Shown one piece after another: positions 47,935-59,415 of a stretch of DNA of 64,000 nucleotides (position 1 is its first letter; the number at the start of each line of letters is the position of its first letter). Source of the DNA: Siphonodentalium dalli (taxonomy: Eukaryota > Mollusca > Scaphopoda > Gadilida > Siphonodentaliidae); NCBI GenBank assembly GCA_032622095.1, contig CP136062.1, positions 197,723,887 to 197,787,886 on the forward strand, read 5' to 3'. The notes beneath the pieces are model-generated. The model had not been told where the DNA came from and ran no database searches. It saw nothing but the letters and a program-made list of their open reading frames with translations. A program made the position numbers and the translations under genes.

Positions 47935-48957
47935 AACGAGGCGCGTTCACGTGGTTGTAGGGAAATCATACATGGGGGGAGTTGTGTTTATATTTTATAA
48001 CAAATAAATTTCATGCGATAATGTACGCTATAACTGAAAAGCTATGTTACCTTTTTATAAGAATATAGGTCAGAGTCCTCATATGTGGTCCCTCACGTAA
48101 TATATGATTGTCCGTGCGGCATATATGCCTGATTTTAGAAAACACTACATATGTCATGGTACTGAATACAAATGTGTAGTCTACCCCAAGATGGCTGTCA
48201 CAGCTCTGAAGTACCAGACGTTACAGAAACACGTCACAACCACGCGCTCCGGTATGACGTACTTACCAGTGACGTCACAAGTCAGGTGCGTGCACAAATT
48301 ATTTAAAGGGATATATATCGGATGCGTTTTATTTACAAACTAAGTTGTAGATTTCAGAAAATAATTTCGTTGTATGTAACCAACTGTACTGTTGGTGTGT
48401 GCATAATATATATTAATTCCAAGATAGATTATGGTGAATGGTTCCGAGCTGCGAGCATTACATTAAGTTGGTGTGAGCTCTTTTGAAGAGCGTAGTAGCA
48501 TGAGCATGTACTAGTACTAGTAAGTGGCTAATAACCATACCTTTGAAGAGTATTCATACTATTGTAAAAAATATCGTAAATGGGTATCTAAAATGGACGT
48601 GTCCATCGCGAAATTAATGATTATAACAACGAGGCGCGTTCACGTGGTGTTAGCGAAATCCTAAGGTGGAGTTGCGTTTATATTATTATAAAAATTCAAT
48701 ATCATGCATCAATATATGCTATCCCCTAAAAGTCACGGAAACAAATTCGTTTTATATAACCAACTGTAATGTTGGGGTGTGGATATTATATCTTAATTCC
48801 AAGATAGATTATGTTGAATGGTTCTGAGCTGGGCCATACCATTAAGTTAGCGTGAGCTCTGTTAAAGAGCGTTGTTGTTTGAATGTGTAAGTGACTCAAC
48901 ATAAAATTTTATAAATTATCGTAAATGGGTATCAAAAATGGACATGCCTACCGCGAA
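47935..48957. repeat. Diverged tandem duplication
   Basis: Unit 1 (about 47935-48620) and unit 2 (about 48625-48957) share, in order, AACGAGGCGCGTTCACGTGG, ACCAACTGTA.TGTTGG, AATTCCAAGATAGATTATG, GTGAGCTCT.TT.AAGAGCGT and TCGTAAATGGGTATC. Unit 2 lacks about 300 bp of unit 1 (including 48061-48360). Unit 2 ends precisely where the dispersed duplication at 48958 begins. Confidence 0.75.
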
Positions 48958-50114
48958 ATTGTTTTTGTTGTCTCTTAATGATTGCTCAGATCCTACATAC
49001 AATGAAGATGATGATATGTGAAAATCAAGATTTTTGGCCAGATAGATTCAGAGCAATTCTTTGTAGAAAATCTCTTGCCATTTTTGGCTGGCTTTATGCA
49101 AATCGTGCATCTCCCCCTTAACAGTCGTATTTTGATATTTACAGTAGTGTTGGATCAGAATTTCCCGACGCATGGGGCTATATATGACCACCGACGTCCC
49201 CACATGGGGGCTATATGGACCTGGACATACGTATAATGTTCAGTAAATTGATATCGCCGGAGTAATGTGTAGAAGTAGAAGAGGACTATATAATTCCGGA
49301 AGCTGCAAGACTGACCATTGCAGGGGAGGGGATAACTCTGGGCTATTTAAGTAAATATTATATTGTACCTTCTTGTCCAGATTATTCCGAATGATACACA
49401 TTCAACTAAGTCCTTAGTTATTGGAAGCCCCCCCCCCCCCCCCCCCCCCCACCAGATACACACACCATTGTCGAGAATATTCTAATTCGAGCCTGCTAAA
49501 TTGTGACATTGTGTTCAATATTTGGCTTGAGATATATATTCTTTTGTAAATAGTGGCTGAACAGTGGTAGGGGTGTCACTCTTTTTTAATTACAACGATG
49601 TACATGAGGGGATCACCCACCCCCTCCCCTGAATCCTGAAAACCAGTTAATTTTGGGGGGTGGGTGAATCCTGAATACCAGTTAATTTTGGGGGGTGAAT
49701 CCTGAATACATGTTAAGAAATAATATGCGATAAATGACATACAAATTGACGCCGGTAACGTTATGGGCGTTATGAGGGCGTTATGATACGATTAATGATA
49801 CTTTATGATGGCATAGTGGTCGAATATGCCCAAGAAGCTATTCTACCCATTCATTCATACAAATAACTAGCACAAAAATATTATTTTGCGCCATCAAAAC
49901 CTGCGTCCCAGATGTTTTTCTTGAACCTGAATACCAGTTAATTCGGGGGTATCAATCCCGCGTACGGCTTCAAAACACCCTGAATCCCGCGTACCGAAAA
50001 GGGGGGGGTGATACCCTCGTACATGCATTAGTAATTGAACTTGCTCACTTAAGCATGCATTAACAAACTGCCAGATATCAGACAGACTTGATTCATATCG
50101 GTATCCATGAGAGA
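48958..50114. repeat. Dispersed 1.16-kb duplication, second copy
   Basis: Second copy of 43115-44276 at an offset of about 5.84 kb. Junctions share only ATTG at the left and GAGAGA at the right with the other locus. Confidence 0.9.
49606..50018. mobile_element. MITE with GAGGGTATCACCC ends, 413 bp
   Basis: The copy carried by the dispersed duplication. It has the same GTACAT flanks (49600-49605 and 50019-50024), so it was copied with its surroundings rather than inserted independently. Confidence 0.85.
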
Positions 50115-50611
50115 GTATACATGTTTATGACTGCTCTAAAACGTCCTGATAGCAGTCAGCTTGACAATCGTTTATAATTTCTGCTCGCACTTGTCTCGCC
50201 TATTCACGACGACCCTCTCGCTCGCATGTGATTAATGCTACCAATGATTGTGTGACCATGTAAAATACATGTAATTTACATACACAAATTACACACAAGT
50301 GTGTATCCACCCTTAAGTATTTATCGACTTATTTCGATACCGGGGAAAAATAAGAATATACAAAAGACGATATTATATAATTAATGTGTGTATTTTGGAG
50401 CGGAAACCGCCAAGTGAAATAAGTCCACAATATGTCTTTAGAGACATATTATGGGCTTGTTCGAGTGCGTTAGACTGATAAGTTAGTACTCAGGCGCTAT
50501 GCCAACCTGAGAAATGTAGCATTCTACTAACATCGCCGAAAATGTCAAAAACAATCGACCGTACCACTCCATAGAAAACTTCAAGATTCAAGACTCTTTA
50601 TTGTTGTTCAC
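50115..50611. other. No gene recognised
   Basis: Part of 50330-50410 (ATTTATCGACTTATTTCGATA, TTTTGGAGCGG) matches the dispersed repeat at 9530 and 60600. Otherwise nothing. Confidence 0.4.
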
Positions 50612-50881
50612 ATTGTGATAGTTACAGTTATGCCCTGTGCCAATGCATTATCTTATATATGCGAGTCGACCATAGGTCACCTCGCATATATAAGAGAATG
50701 CATTGGCCTAAACAAAATCTTTTTTTAACACTTTTTACCATTTTTTCTTACATTCTTTAACAATTTTATAATTTTTAATGTGTTAAGCCAATGCATTCTC
50801 TTATATATGCGAGGCGACCTATGGTCGACTCGCATATATAAGAGAATGCATTGGCACAGGGCCGTTCTGTTGGGTAAAGGG
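50612..50881. mobile_element. Palindromic-cassette element, left end truncated
   Basis: Cassettes at 50640-50706 and 50788-50854. The right terminus TGTTGGGTAAAGGG is followed by TTAA (50882-50885), as in 24774-25165. Homology to that copy begins near 50612 (ATTGTGATAGTTACAG), so the outer left ~120 bp are missing. Confidence 0.75.
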
Positions 50882-51164
50882 TTAATAAAGGCTCCGTGCG
50901 TGATCAAAATATGCACAAAGCGCACAAATGTGCCTCAGTGCGCTATAAGTGCATGTACAAAGGTGCCACCGGCCTCTACGGCGCTGAATCAAGAATCAAC
51001 TCTTTCGGCCAGTAGTACATAAAACAATATTAGACCATTTTGGGTTTACTTCGACAACACGTCTGACAGACACCCTATTTCAAGGCTTGGTCTTGTATTG
51101 GCCGGGACCATGCGCTGCAGTTTTCTGGAAATTCGGCGCTGATGCCAATTGCATGGGTAATAGA

Positions 51165-51577
51165 CTATATGTGACCCGCCATATCAAATCCAGTCGTAAG
51201 TCGGGATTATTTTTACCCTGTGCCAATGCATTCTCTTATATATGCGAGTCGACCATAGGTCGCCTCGCATATATAAGAGAATGCATTGGCCTAACAATTG
51301 TTTACAATTTTTATAATTTGTTCTTGTATTCTTTAACAATTTTATAATATTACCCATACAGAGCCCCAGACAAACATGAGCAGACGACACTCTTCTATAT
51401 GCTTCTATATATGTGTGGGGCTCCCTGCAGGGTAATGGATGTTTTTTATTTGATGTCCTAAAAATTTTAAGAAACATTTATTTAAAAAACATGATAAAAA
51501 AATTGTTAGGCCAATGCATTCTCTTATATATGCGAGGCGACTTACGACTGGATTTGATATGACGGGTCACATATATA
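51165..51577. mobile_element. TIR element containing palindromic cassettes
   Basis: Outer inverted repeats of about 38 bp: CTATATGTGACCCGCCATAT, continuing to CCAGTCGTAAGTCG (51165-51203), mirrored at 51538-51577. Inside are one complete cassette (51223-51289) and one half cassette (51511-51541), the latter fused directly to the right outer repeat at CGAC. The spacer contains another short inverted repeat (GAGCCCCAGACA and TGTGTGGGGCTC). This outer terminus differs from both TTAA-type termini. Confidence 0.7.
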
Positions 51578-51993
51578 GAATAAAGTGATATTATTTACTT
51601 AAATTATGACTAGACGTCCCTCCTTTGTTCATCGCCTCCAGTCTATAGGATAATGGATGGTAATTGTCGAGATCGTAGTACATTATTTTACAAACACCGA
51701 TCCATTATTTTAATAACGGACGCTCATTTTTCACATTTATTTGACTGAACGATTTCATGTTATATGACTTGATTGCATGCTATCACAATATATGCATGTA
51801 GCTATCTAGAGAACACCTTTCAAGTATAATATTGGCCTGGTTGATTGCTAGACGCAATCATGACAGCATATATATATTTATTTCATACCCCCATTGCTGG
51901 AGAATATATTATATACATAATACAATAAGAATAATGGTATCGTACAAAATGGTGATGTGGAATAATACAGATTTTCTTCCTTGGTGTTGATGT

Positions 51994-54900
51994 CTAGGTA
52001 TGTACACGATCGATCAGTTGGCACATAACAAAGATAAAATAGGCAGAATCCAGGATGATTTGGTCTAGGTTCTTTGTTATGACGTCGGGTGGATTCAAGC
52101 AGTCGCTTCCAAGGAGGAAGGCGAGTAGTGAACAGTCATCACTCGAGTCCAAGTGCAGGAATGTAGCCACACCGAATCGGTTAATTATATGTTCCCAATA
52201 GGCATTCCTGATCGCAAGCAAACGGTCGTCTGTGCAGTGTCGCATGGCGTGCAGTAATTCGTTACTATATGAGTTAGTACAAGCACAACATATGCGATTG
52301 TTGTCAAACGTCGTTCTGTTCAGAAGTAAGGAGAGGGGCTTTAGTGTCCGGGAACACTGGGGATGACATTTGAGCAATCTCCAGATGCTCCAGACTGAGA
52401 GTGGTTGACGGTGTGTTAAACGGAATATTTCCAGTGATGAGTCGGAAGTAACTTTGCGATCCCATGCTGATATATAGTGACGCTGTGTATTTGACTTACA
52501 AAGTTCTTTCCAAGTATGTTTGGACGGAAATTCACCGGTCTCCATGATTGATTCCAAGAAATTGTAGAGGTCATACTGGTGGAGCAGGTGGATGATATCT
52601 GCAACATAACCGCTGATATGGTGACTACAGATTGTACATTGATAACATTTAAAGATGAATATCCTGAGTGGCACCTGGTGATTTTGTGGAAGATGTATGA
52701 GATCAGCTAGGAAGACGAGTTTCTTAATATGAATTTCTCTTTCGAGTGGCATGAGTCCCAGTAAACTCATAGCGATGATCGTAGGCGTACGCGTCGGAAG
52801 TCATTGAATGTGTTTTAAGCATGTGCGATAAGCCTTTTCCATGTGATATGTATTCGAGGCTGAAGAGAGAGGCATAATCTCACATCCAAATAGGCTTTTT
52901 GGAAGGACGATAGATTTTAAAAGGGAAGCCATCGTCGTTGGTGTGCATTGTTTAACAATGTCCCTGTCAGAAATAGAGAAATAAGATTTCCTCATCTTGT
53001 CAGAGACGGCAGAAGACCTACGCTGGTCATTTTGGAATTTGCATTGTCTGATTCCAAGATGCACTGCTTCTGTAGATTCGGGAAGTCGTTGCTCACCAAT
53101 GGACCATGTTCTCTTTTGTCTGTCATGTTGACTCTTAGTTTCATTAAAGACCACAATAGCGCTCTTCGTATGCGAGAAAACGAACCGCCACGACTTACTG
53201 TAACTGTCGCACATATCGATGAGTTCTTCCAATCCAGCTTTAGAAGTCGATATCAAAGCGATGTCGTCTGCAGTAGTGGGCGCAGTACACATCACGTGAC
53301 CTATGTCAAACCCGCTGTTCGATGTGGTAAGTGAGTCCAGCAAGTCATTTATGAACATGAGGTAGAAGAAAGGGGAGGTTACTGCCCCCTGTCTTGCTCC
53401 TTGCAAGATAGTCAATGGTTCAGATAGCAGGCCATTTACCATCACTCTGCTGGTGCCGTCGGTGTACATGTTAGCAATGAGTCGAATAATTTTGCCTTTG
53501 AAGCCATGCTGGCTGAGTTTTACTAGGAGGCCTTCGTACCAAACTCGGTCAAAGGCTTTCTGTGAATCCAGAAAGCACACATAAGCACGTGCATTCAGAT
53601 CACGTGCGTATGCAACCGATTCCTGTAGCACAAATGATGTCATTAGGCAGCTGACTCTCTTTTGAAATCCGTGCTGAAGGGAATGTGGAAAGTTCGCGAG
53701 GCATTCGTTGCCCAGAAATCTGCTTAACATTATACTCTCAAATGATTTGTATATTGCCGACAATAGAGTTATGGCTCGGTAACTGTCCGGTGAGACTTTT
53801 GGTTTAGGTTCTCCCTTGTACATGGGACTGATTATGCCTATTTTTCATCCGTGGAGGGACCCATTCTAACTCCAAAATTCCATTGAATAGTTGGCACAGC
53901 TTTTGTTTCAGTGACTGACTGCCGTGTATCAAATGTTCATTTGTCACCCGGTCTATTCCACCTGCTTTTCTTCGTTTTAGAGTCGCAAGAACTACATCCA
54001 GGTCTGCAATGGTGATGGTGTCACAGAATATAGAACAATTATAGTCAACGTGGTGTCGGTTTAATAAGGACGCGAGTCGCATTTGTATGGTATGTTCGAA
54101 CTCAGGGTCGTCGTGTTTGCCTGGGGTGTAAAGATGTTCGAAATATGAGCGCCAAGCTGAAACAATATCATCTGGGTCTCGGAGGGTTTCGCCATTGTAC
54201 TCCATCACATTACTGAGACCACACATGTGTGACGAAGTGGAATTTGATTTCAGCGTTTTCCAAAAGCTAGTGCGATCGTTGTTTGAGTAAAACTCAAGTT
54301 TTTCATGCTTTTCCTGATCTCTGATACGGTTTGCCGATCGAAGTAACTTCCTGAATTTACGTTTTGCGTCTTTATAATCGACATAGGAAGCCACCTCGTG
54401 TGGTTTACCATCAGCAATCCATTCGGACCGTTTGACTTTTTGGACAGCCATGCAGTATCCGTAGTTCGTCGTTCCAGAATGATTTTCTAGATTTGTGATT
54501 TGACATCCTAGGAGAAGAAGCGAAAGCAGCAAAGGTAACAGCATCAACGATATCCGCATACATGTTTTGCAGTTGAGTTCTGCTTACAACTGGACATGGT
54601 GTAATACCCGACAAGTAGTATTCTAGTGCAGATTGGTAAGCGTTAATGTCTATTTTATCCCAGTTAAATGACAGTTTATCGAATGTCGGAGAAGTTATTT
54701 GACAAACAGGTATTGCGATGAAGCACGTCACGGGCATGTGATTAGAAGTATTGAGTTCATTGTCATCAACTATCGAACAGTGAGTCACAAGATCTTCAAC
54801 AATAGACGGCACGGTGATATGATCAATTCGAGACGGTGACGCCGCTGAGGAGAAGGGATATAATGTATGGGTCGGTCCCTTACATGCCGCAGAGCATGTG

Positions 54901-55473
54901 GTTGAGTAAGACTCAATACGAACGAGAAACTCATTCAAGAGAACCATTCTATTACTGTGACCAGTCGGTACATGGTATTCAGGGGGACGATTCAGGTGCG
55001 AATTAAAGTCACCCATGACTAGAACGGGTCCACAATCAGAGCACATAGATACGTGGTTTTCAACAGAGGCTAAGCATTCCTCAAAGTAGTCATCACTGTG
55101 ATTCGTGCTCGGCAGGTATACTTGTAACAAAGTGAGCATGTTCTCCGAATTTAGTTTGACTTGCATACCAACGATGCGATCACACGTCGTTTCTAGAGCT
55201 GCACAACGATTAGCGATATTCTTGCTTATTAAGAGAGCCACGCCGTCCCGCGTGAAAGATCCACCCGAACTCAGTCTTATGGTTCTCCCCGGTTTCGCCA
55301 GTGGAATGTACGAGTCATGTATATTTTTTCAAGAAGTTAATGTTATCTTCATTGAGCCAGTGCTCAGAAATTCCAACAATGTCATAGAGTTGTCTGTCGA
55401 GTATTGATTTTAGGTACAAAACAGTGGAAGTTACTCCAGAAGCGTTCCATGTGAGAAGTTTGATGTCATCCAT
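51994..55473 (-). pseudogene. LINE ORF2: endonuclease and reverse transcriptase, broken
   Basis: The protein would start MDDIKLLTWNASGV. The APE-type endonuclease shows GISEHWLNED, GGSFTRDGVALLI, VLVMGDFNSHL, SRIDHITVP and NTSNHMPV. A linker (YVDYKDAKRKFRK) leads to the RT: RKAGGIDRVTNEHLIHG, VSPDSYRAITLLSAIYK, VCFLDSQKAFDRVWYEGL (motif A), LQGARQGAVTSPFFYLMF, and TADDIALIS (ADD retained; the usual aromatic before it is Thr). The C-terminus has ICCACTNSYSNELLHAMRHC, a likely zinc site. Breaks: frameshifts near 55317, about 54450-54480 and in an A run near 53840; an in-frame TGA at 52803-52801 where the family usually has Arg (CGA to TGA, CpG decay). About 1160 codons in all, normal for a LINE. 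Confidence 0.9.
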
Positions 55474-56601
55474 TATTGGTAGGGGTGGTTTTCTGGGGAT
55501 CCTTATTCCATGGCCTAAACTCGATGCCTGGCGGCCAGAAGTAATTCTCGTAGAGTCTGTCCATATCGCTGGAATATACATGGATGCGTGACGACTGAGT
55601 ACATCTGCGGGTACTCCACATCAACCTCACGAAAGTGGGTTTCACGCCCTTTTTCTCGAGGTACTCCCAGATATCATCTTCGGTCGTTTTCGTTGAAATT
55701 CCTCGCACGAAAAGTTTACGAGTTCTTCTGACAATACGAGGCACGCCAACGAAGCCTCTATGTTCTTCATCTCTCTGTCGGCTGTCGGGCTCTATATTAA
55801 ACGTGTTGTCGTTCGTGGGGAAATTGGGTCGATCAGCACGTCGTTCTGTTGATACAAGTGGTCCGATGTCCCCAGAACTTGCCGAAAACACAGAAATACT
55901 ATTGATGCCATTTGTCTGTGAGGTGGCAGCGTTACGTGTATTGGCGCGTTTGTCATGTGCAGGCGATTGTCTGACAGAAATGGTGTCTTTTTTGTACTTG
56001 ATTCTGCAACATTTGGACGGTCAACATTGCTTTCGTTGAGAACTCGCGACGTGGTGGCCTCAGAACTTAGTGAGAATACGGGATCACTGTTACGTCCGTT
56101 TACGTGCGAGATAGCACAACTAGTAGTTTGTGTGTTGTCTAGAGGTGGTTGGTTAACAGAGAACAATTCACGTTTTGTAACTGATTCGGTGCGATTGTCT
56201 GTATTGATCGTGTTGTGTTTGATTGGAGACATAGGTAATGGTTGTTTACCAGAGCCCAGAGTTACAAAGGGTGTTGATGTCGAATGCGATACTACTCGGT
56301 TTGGAGGTGAATCAGAGAATGACATATGATGATTGTCCGGGTGTGGGTGAACACGAACAGACGGTGAAGTTTGTGGCGGCATATATTGCTCAACGGTAAA
56401 ACACATTTGGTTGAACTTGTCTGTGATATCGCGCGCGAAAAGACCAAACATGGTGCTGAGCTTACGCTCCACGTTTTCAATCATATCGTCTGATGGTTTC
56501 GCCGCGTCTTTCAAAAACTACTTCGTTGCATCTTTCAAACTATCTTTAAGACTGTTCAGTTTAGCATTTAGAGTATCTGATTTGACGAACGTTTTCGCCA
56601 T
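55466..56601 (-). pseudogene. LINE ORF1 with RRM-like C-terminal domain, broken
   Basis: Starts MAKTFVKSDTLNAKLNSLKD (ATG at 56601-56599). A TAG lies at 56520-56518, then a Ser/Thr/Pro-rich low-complexity segment (about 55900-56400). After a frameshift near 55895-55900 the frame continues to RTRKLFVRGISTKTTEDDIW, VRLMWSTRRC, SSRIHVYSSDMDRLYENYFW and PPGIEFRPW, and ends at 55466. The C-terminal part resembles the RRM-like nucleic-acid-binding domain of LINE ORF1 proteins. It would form the ribonucleoprotein with element RNA. The opposite-strand frames here are shadows. Confidence 0.75.
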
Positions 56602-56660
56602 ATCCTTTTCACGCGATCTAATTTCGTTCCCGGGTGGCGTGTTGTAAAATCCATCACGAT

Positions 56661-57582
56661 AACACCTAAACTAATATAGTAATTTACATGTAAATGTAGT
56701 CCTTCGATCTGCAGTAACGACTGTAAGTATCTGAACCAACAATCTCCAGATATCTGATTAGGCATACCGCGCGCACCAATCAGTCATTCAATTCATAAAT
56801 TAATTCTCCGCCAAATCAGAAACATGCCGCATAAATAATTTAATATAATTGCCGAAAAGTAAGGGCGAAACTCCGAAGATATTGACTAAATCCATCACAG
56901 AAGGAGCTCATTGTCGGTATACGCCTGGTTCAGTCAACGGCTGGAAACGCAATAGGTTACTGCCAGTCCATCAAGTTGACAAAGGGGTAAGATGTCACGC
57001 CAGCCGTGTAGCTAACGAGCGGGTAGATAGGGCCAACAACATGGTACAACTCAGGTGTCTTGACCAACGTTCGGGTTAATCTATTCTGATTAGACGATAC
57101 ATACCCTAAGTTATTTTGTTCTGTATGTGACTATTAATGGCTAAGACACTACGCTTGTGTGGTCTCACCATAAGCCAATCTACAAACCAACATTCGAGCA
57201 TTCAACAACAGACAATTAGGTGCGAGTTGTGCAGACGCTCGAATTGTTGTCGGTTGATGGCTTAATAATACAAAGTAAGCGCGACTGTCTTAACCGCTAA
57301 ATGAAATTGTTGAAATTGACATTCTGAATTCTGGGGAAATGGGGGGGGGGGGTGCAAGAAAAACATCTAACTAATGTAACTAATGTATAGCGATACGTGC
57401 TGCGAAACGGTTGAACAAGAAATTTCGATAAATGGAGAATAACCCGGTGTTCCAATAATGTTCCTTTAATAGTACCAAAACGTTCAGACTTTGGACCATG
57501 AAAAAGCTCTACAGAATAGATTGTATTTTTCCATTATTAGCTCAGTACTGCCCTTAAAGGGGTACTGTACGCTAAATCCGGC
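56661..57582. other. No gene recognised
   Basis: Includes the undefined 5' boundary of the LINE. The plus frame 56849-57079 shows no known family. A G run lies at 57340-57351. Confidence 0.4.
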
Positions 57583-57872
57583 CATTTGTGGGACCATCTC
57601 CTTTTATACTCAACAGAATATATGCAACAAATGAATAAATTTGAGCCATGTATTAGTGCAAAATACACTCATGCTCCATAAAAGATTCAAACAACATGTC
57701 ATTATAATGAGAATGAGTTTATGACTAGAGTCAAAAACTCCATTTTATTATAATTATCATGTTGTTTACACCGTTCGTAGAGCAAACAAGTGTATTTTAC
57801 ACTAATCCGTGGCTCATTAATTTGTTCAATATATTATGTTGAGTATAAAAGGTGATGGTCCCATAAATGCCC
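57583..57872. mobile_element. Imperfect long inverted repeat, MITE-like
   Basis: Left (57583-57712) GCCATTTGTGGGACCATCTC, TTTTATACTCAACA, AAATACACT, AACAACATG; right (about 57730-57872) the complement in reverse order, ending GGTGATGGTCCCATAAATG. Arms diverge by roughly 15-20% by eye. TTAAAGGGG (57553) and CCCCTCCCCAAGTTAA (57881) may extend the ends. Confidence 0.7.
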
Positions 57873-58069
57873 CTCCCCAAGTTAACTTTAACATCACATA
57901 CATTATTTATTGATGTAGTCACTTAGGTCTAAGACATACTCAGAAAATAAACTTTACAACGATACCTCATCAAGTTGGCTGAGGAAATGTGGCTTTGCAA
58001 ATATTGTGACAGTCAGGAAAAATGAATCGCATATAATCGTGAATCATAATTTTAGTCATGACTCGTCTA

Positions 58070-58273
58070 AATTGGATAGGTCATCTCACTCGTGCCTTCA
58101 TAATTAAGAAAGGTTGCGTTATAAGTCTTTACTGTGAGTTATTAACTCTACTCACTCGCGCTCGGCTTCGCGCTCGCAAATAGAGTTATATATAATAGCT
58201 TCCAATATGACCAATAAAGACTAACGCCACCCTTCTTAATTCTGAAGACCCTCGTTGAAATGATCTATCCAAC
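58070..58273. mobile_element. Imperfect inverted repeat, MITE-like
   Basis: ATTGGATAGGTCATCTCACT, then TAATTAAGAAAGGTTGCGTTA on the left, is mirrored by TAACGCCACCCTTCTTAATT and TGATCTATCCAACG on the right. The centre holds CACTCGCGCTCGGCTTCGCG, itself repetitive. Confidence 0.7.
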
Positions 58274-58313
58274 GTAGAGGTGACGCTTTGGACTGAGCCA
58301 TATTTTAAGCCAG

Positions 58314-58417
58314 ATAATAGCTTCAAACTGTACATTATTTCAGGGAATGGAATGATCTTTGCCTGCGGCCTCAATCGATTCATTCTATGAAATAATGTAC
58401 AGTTTTCAGCCATTATC
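58314..58417. repeat. 104-nt imperfect hairpin
   Basis: 58314-58346 (containing ACTGTACATTATTTCA) pairs with 58384-58417 (TGAAATAATGTACAGT), with small bulges and a ~37-nt loop. The size resembles a microRNA precursor. Location beside another inverted-repeat element makes a MITE remnant more likely. Confidence 0.6.
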
Positions 58418-59271
58418 CTATACTTATTAGACCTACATAATACGACATACGTTATACACAGATGATAACGTAGATAAAATAAATACCATATGCGATATAT
58501 TAGCCAATAAGACCAACGTGATTTAAAAAAAATACAAAACAAATACTCTGTAAAATTTCATCCATTCGTCCCACTAAACCAGATGTCAAGCGGTAAAATT
58601 CAAAGCATACACAAACTAAGCACGAAGTGAACACTTGATTGACATCGCTCGACGAATCGCCACACATGCACACAAATTGACCCTGCGGTGAAATTGGGTT
58701 TATCTGCACTCTTCTGGTTAGTCACTGATCTGGTTGCATCAGTGACATCGGTTCAATTATGTTTGTCTACACGCCATGCGGGGAACAGAAATGATTTCTC
58801 GACATTCGGCGTATACAATGTTTATGTAAACATTTTTGAGTTATGTTTTTAACTTTTTTTTATGTACAAATAATAGGTCATAATTGTATAAATTTGGCTT
58901 GAATTTAAGTTTACTGATGATATGTTGTACAAACTAAACACATATGATATATCGAACTATTAATATCTGGTCATATATGGCAAGGAATGTGAGCAGAATA
59001 GAACAAGGCCACCGTATTTGTTTCACATATGAGCCCTTGAAACAAGTGGAAACACTGGAAACAGACACCCTGTGGACCGCAATGTTCATTGCAGTCCGTT
59101 TCAGAGCCTGTTTAGACTTCGTTCTTTTCAACCGTTCGGAACACGCTTAGCATTCCGTACTCACCTAGAAACAAACTGGGACAGTGGTTACACTATATAT
59201 ATATTTTAACTTTTGTTATAAAGAGGTTTCGCAAATTCAAGGTTGGCATGCAGTTACATGTACGACAACAT
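58418..59271. other. No gene recognised
   Basis: The frames at 58500-58709 and 58934-59150 have no known motif. GGAAACACTGGAAACAG near 59050 is a short repetition only. Confidence 0.4.
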
Positions 59272-59275
59272 TTAA

Positions 59276-59404
59276 CCCTTTGATAACTGAAGCTTCCTGA
59301 TTTTTTGCCCAAACCCTGTGCCAATGCATTATCTCGCATATATAAGAGAATGCACTGGCACAAGGTATTTAAGGCTACACCAGCGCTGCCCCCGTCAGGA
59401 AGGG
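59276..59404. mobile_element. Minimal TTAA-flanked palindrome element, 129 bp
   Basis: Terminus CCCTTTGATAACTGAAGCTT and right end CAGGAAGGG are flanked by TTAA (59272-59275 and 59405-59408). The internal cassette is collapsed to one shortened hairpin (TGTGCCAATGCATTAT, then CTCGCATATATAAGAGAATG, CACTGGCACA). It belongs with 29417-29954. Its right TTAA abuts the CTATTCA flank of the next element. Confidence 0.75.
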
Positions 59405-59415
59405 TTAACTATTCA

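Larger units (their letters stand above)
51870..56660 (-). mobile_element. Nearly full-length non-LTR retrotransposon (LINE)
   Basis: Minus-strand element with a short 5' UTR, ORF1 (start near 56601), ORF2 (51994-55473) and a 3' UTR ending in GGGGGTATGAAATAAATATA and TA repeats at about 51870. ORF1 and ORF2 overlap in the arrangement ATGGATGA, suggesting translation by reinitiation. All domains are in the correct order, but nonsense and frameshift mutations inactivate both ORFs. No RNase H domain is seen. The clade (jockey/CR1/other) is not settled. The exact 5' boundary is unknown. Confidence 0.85.

Noticed and set aside
43175-49236. 72-codon ORF present twice (43175-43393 and 49018-49236) as a conserved gene
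   Set aside because: The conservation is explained by the recent 1.16-kb duplication, and no domain is recognisable.
52948-53334. 128-codon plus-strand ORF and other plus-strand ORFs over 52-56.5 kb
   Set aside because: They are shadows of the LINE ORF2/ORF1 coding strand.
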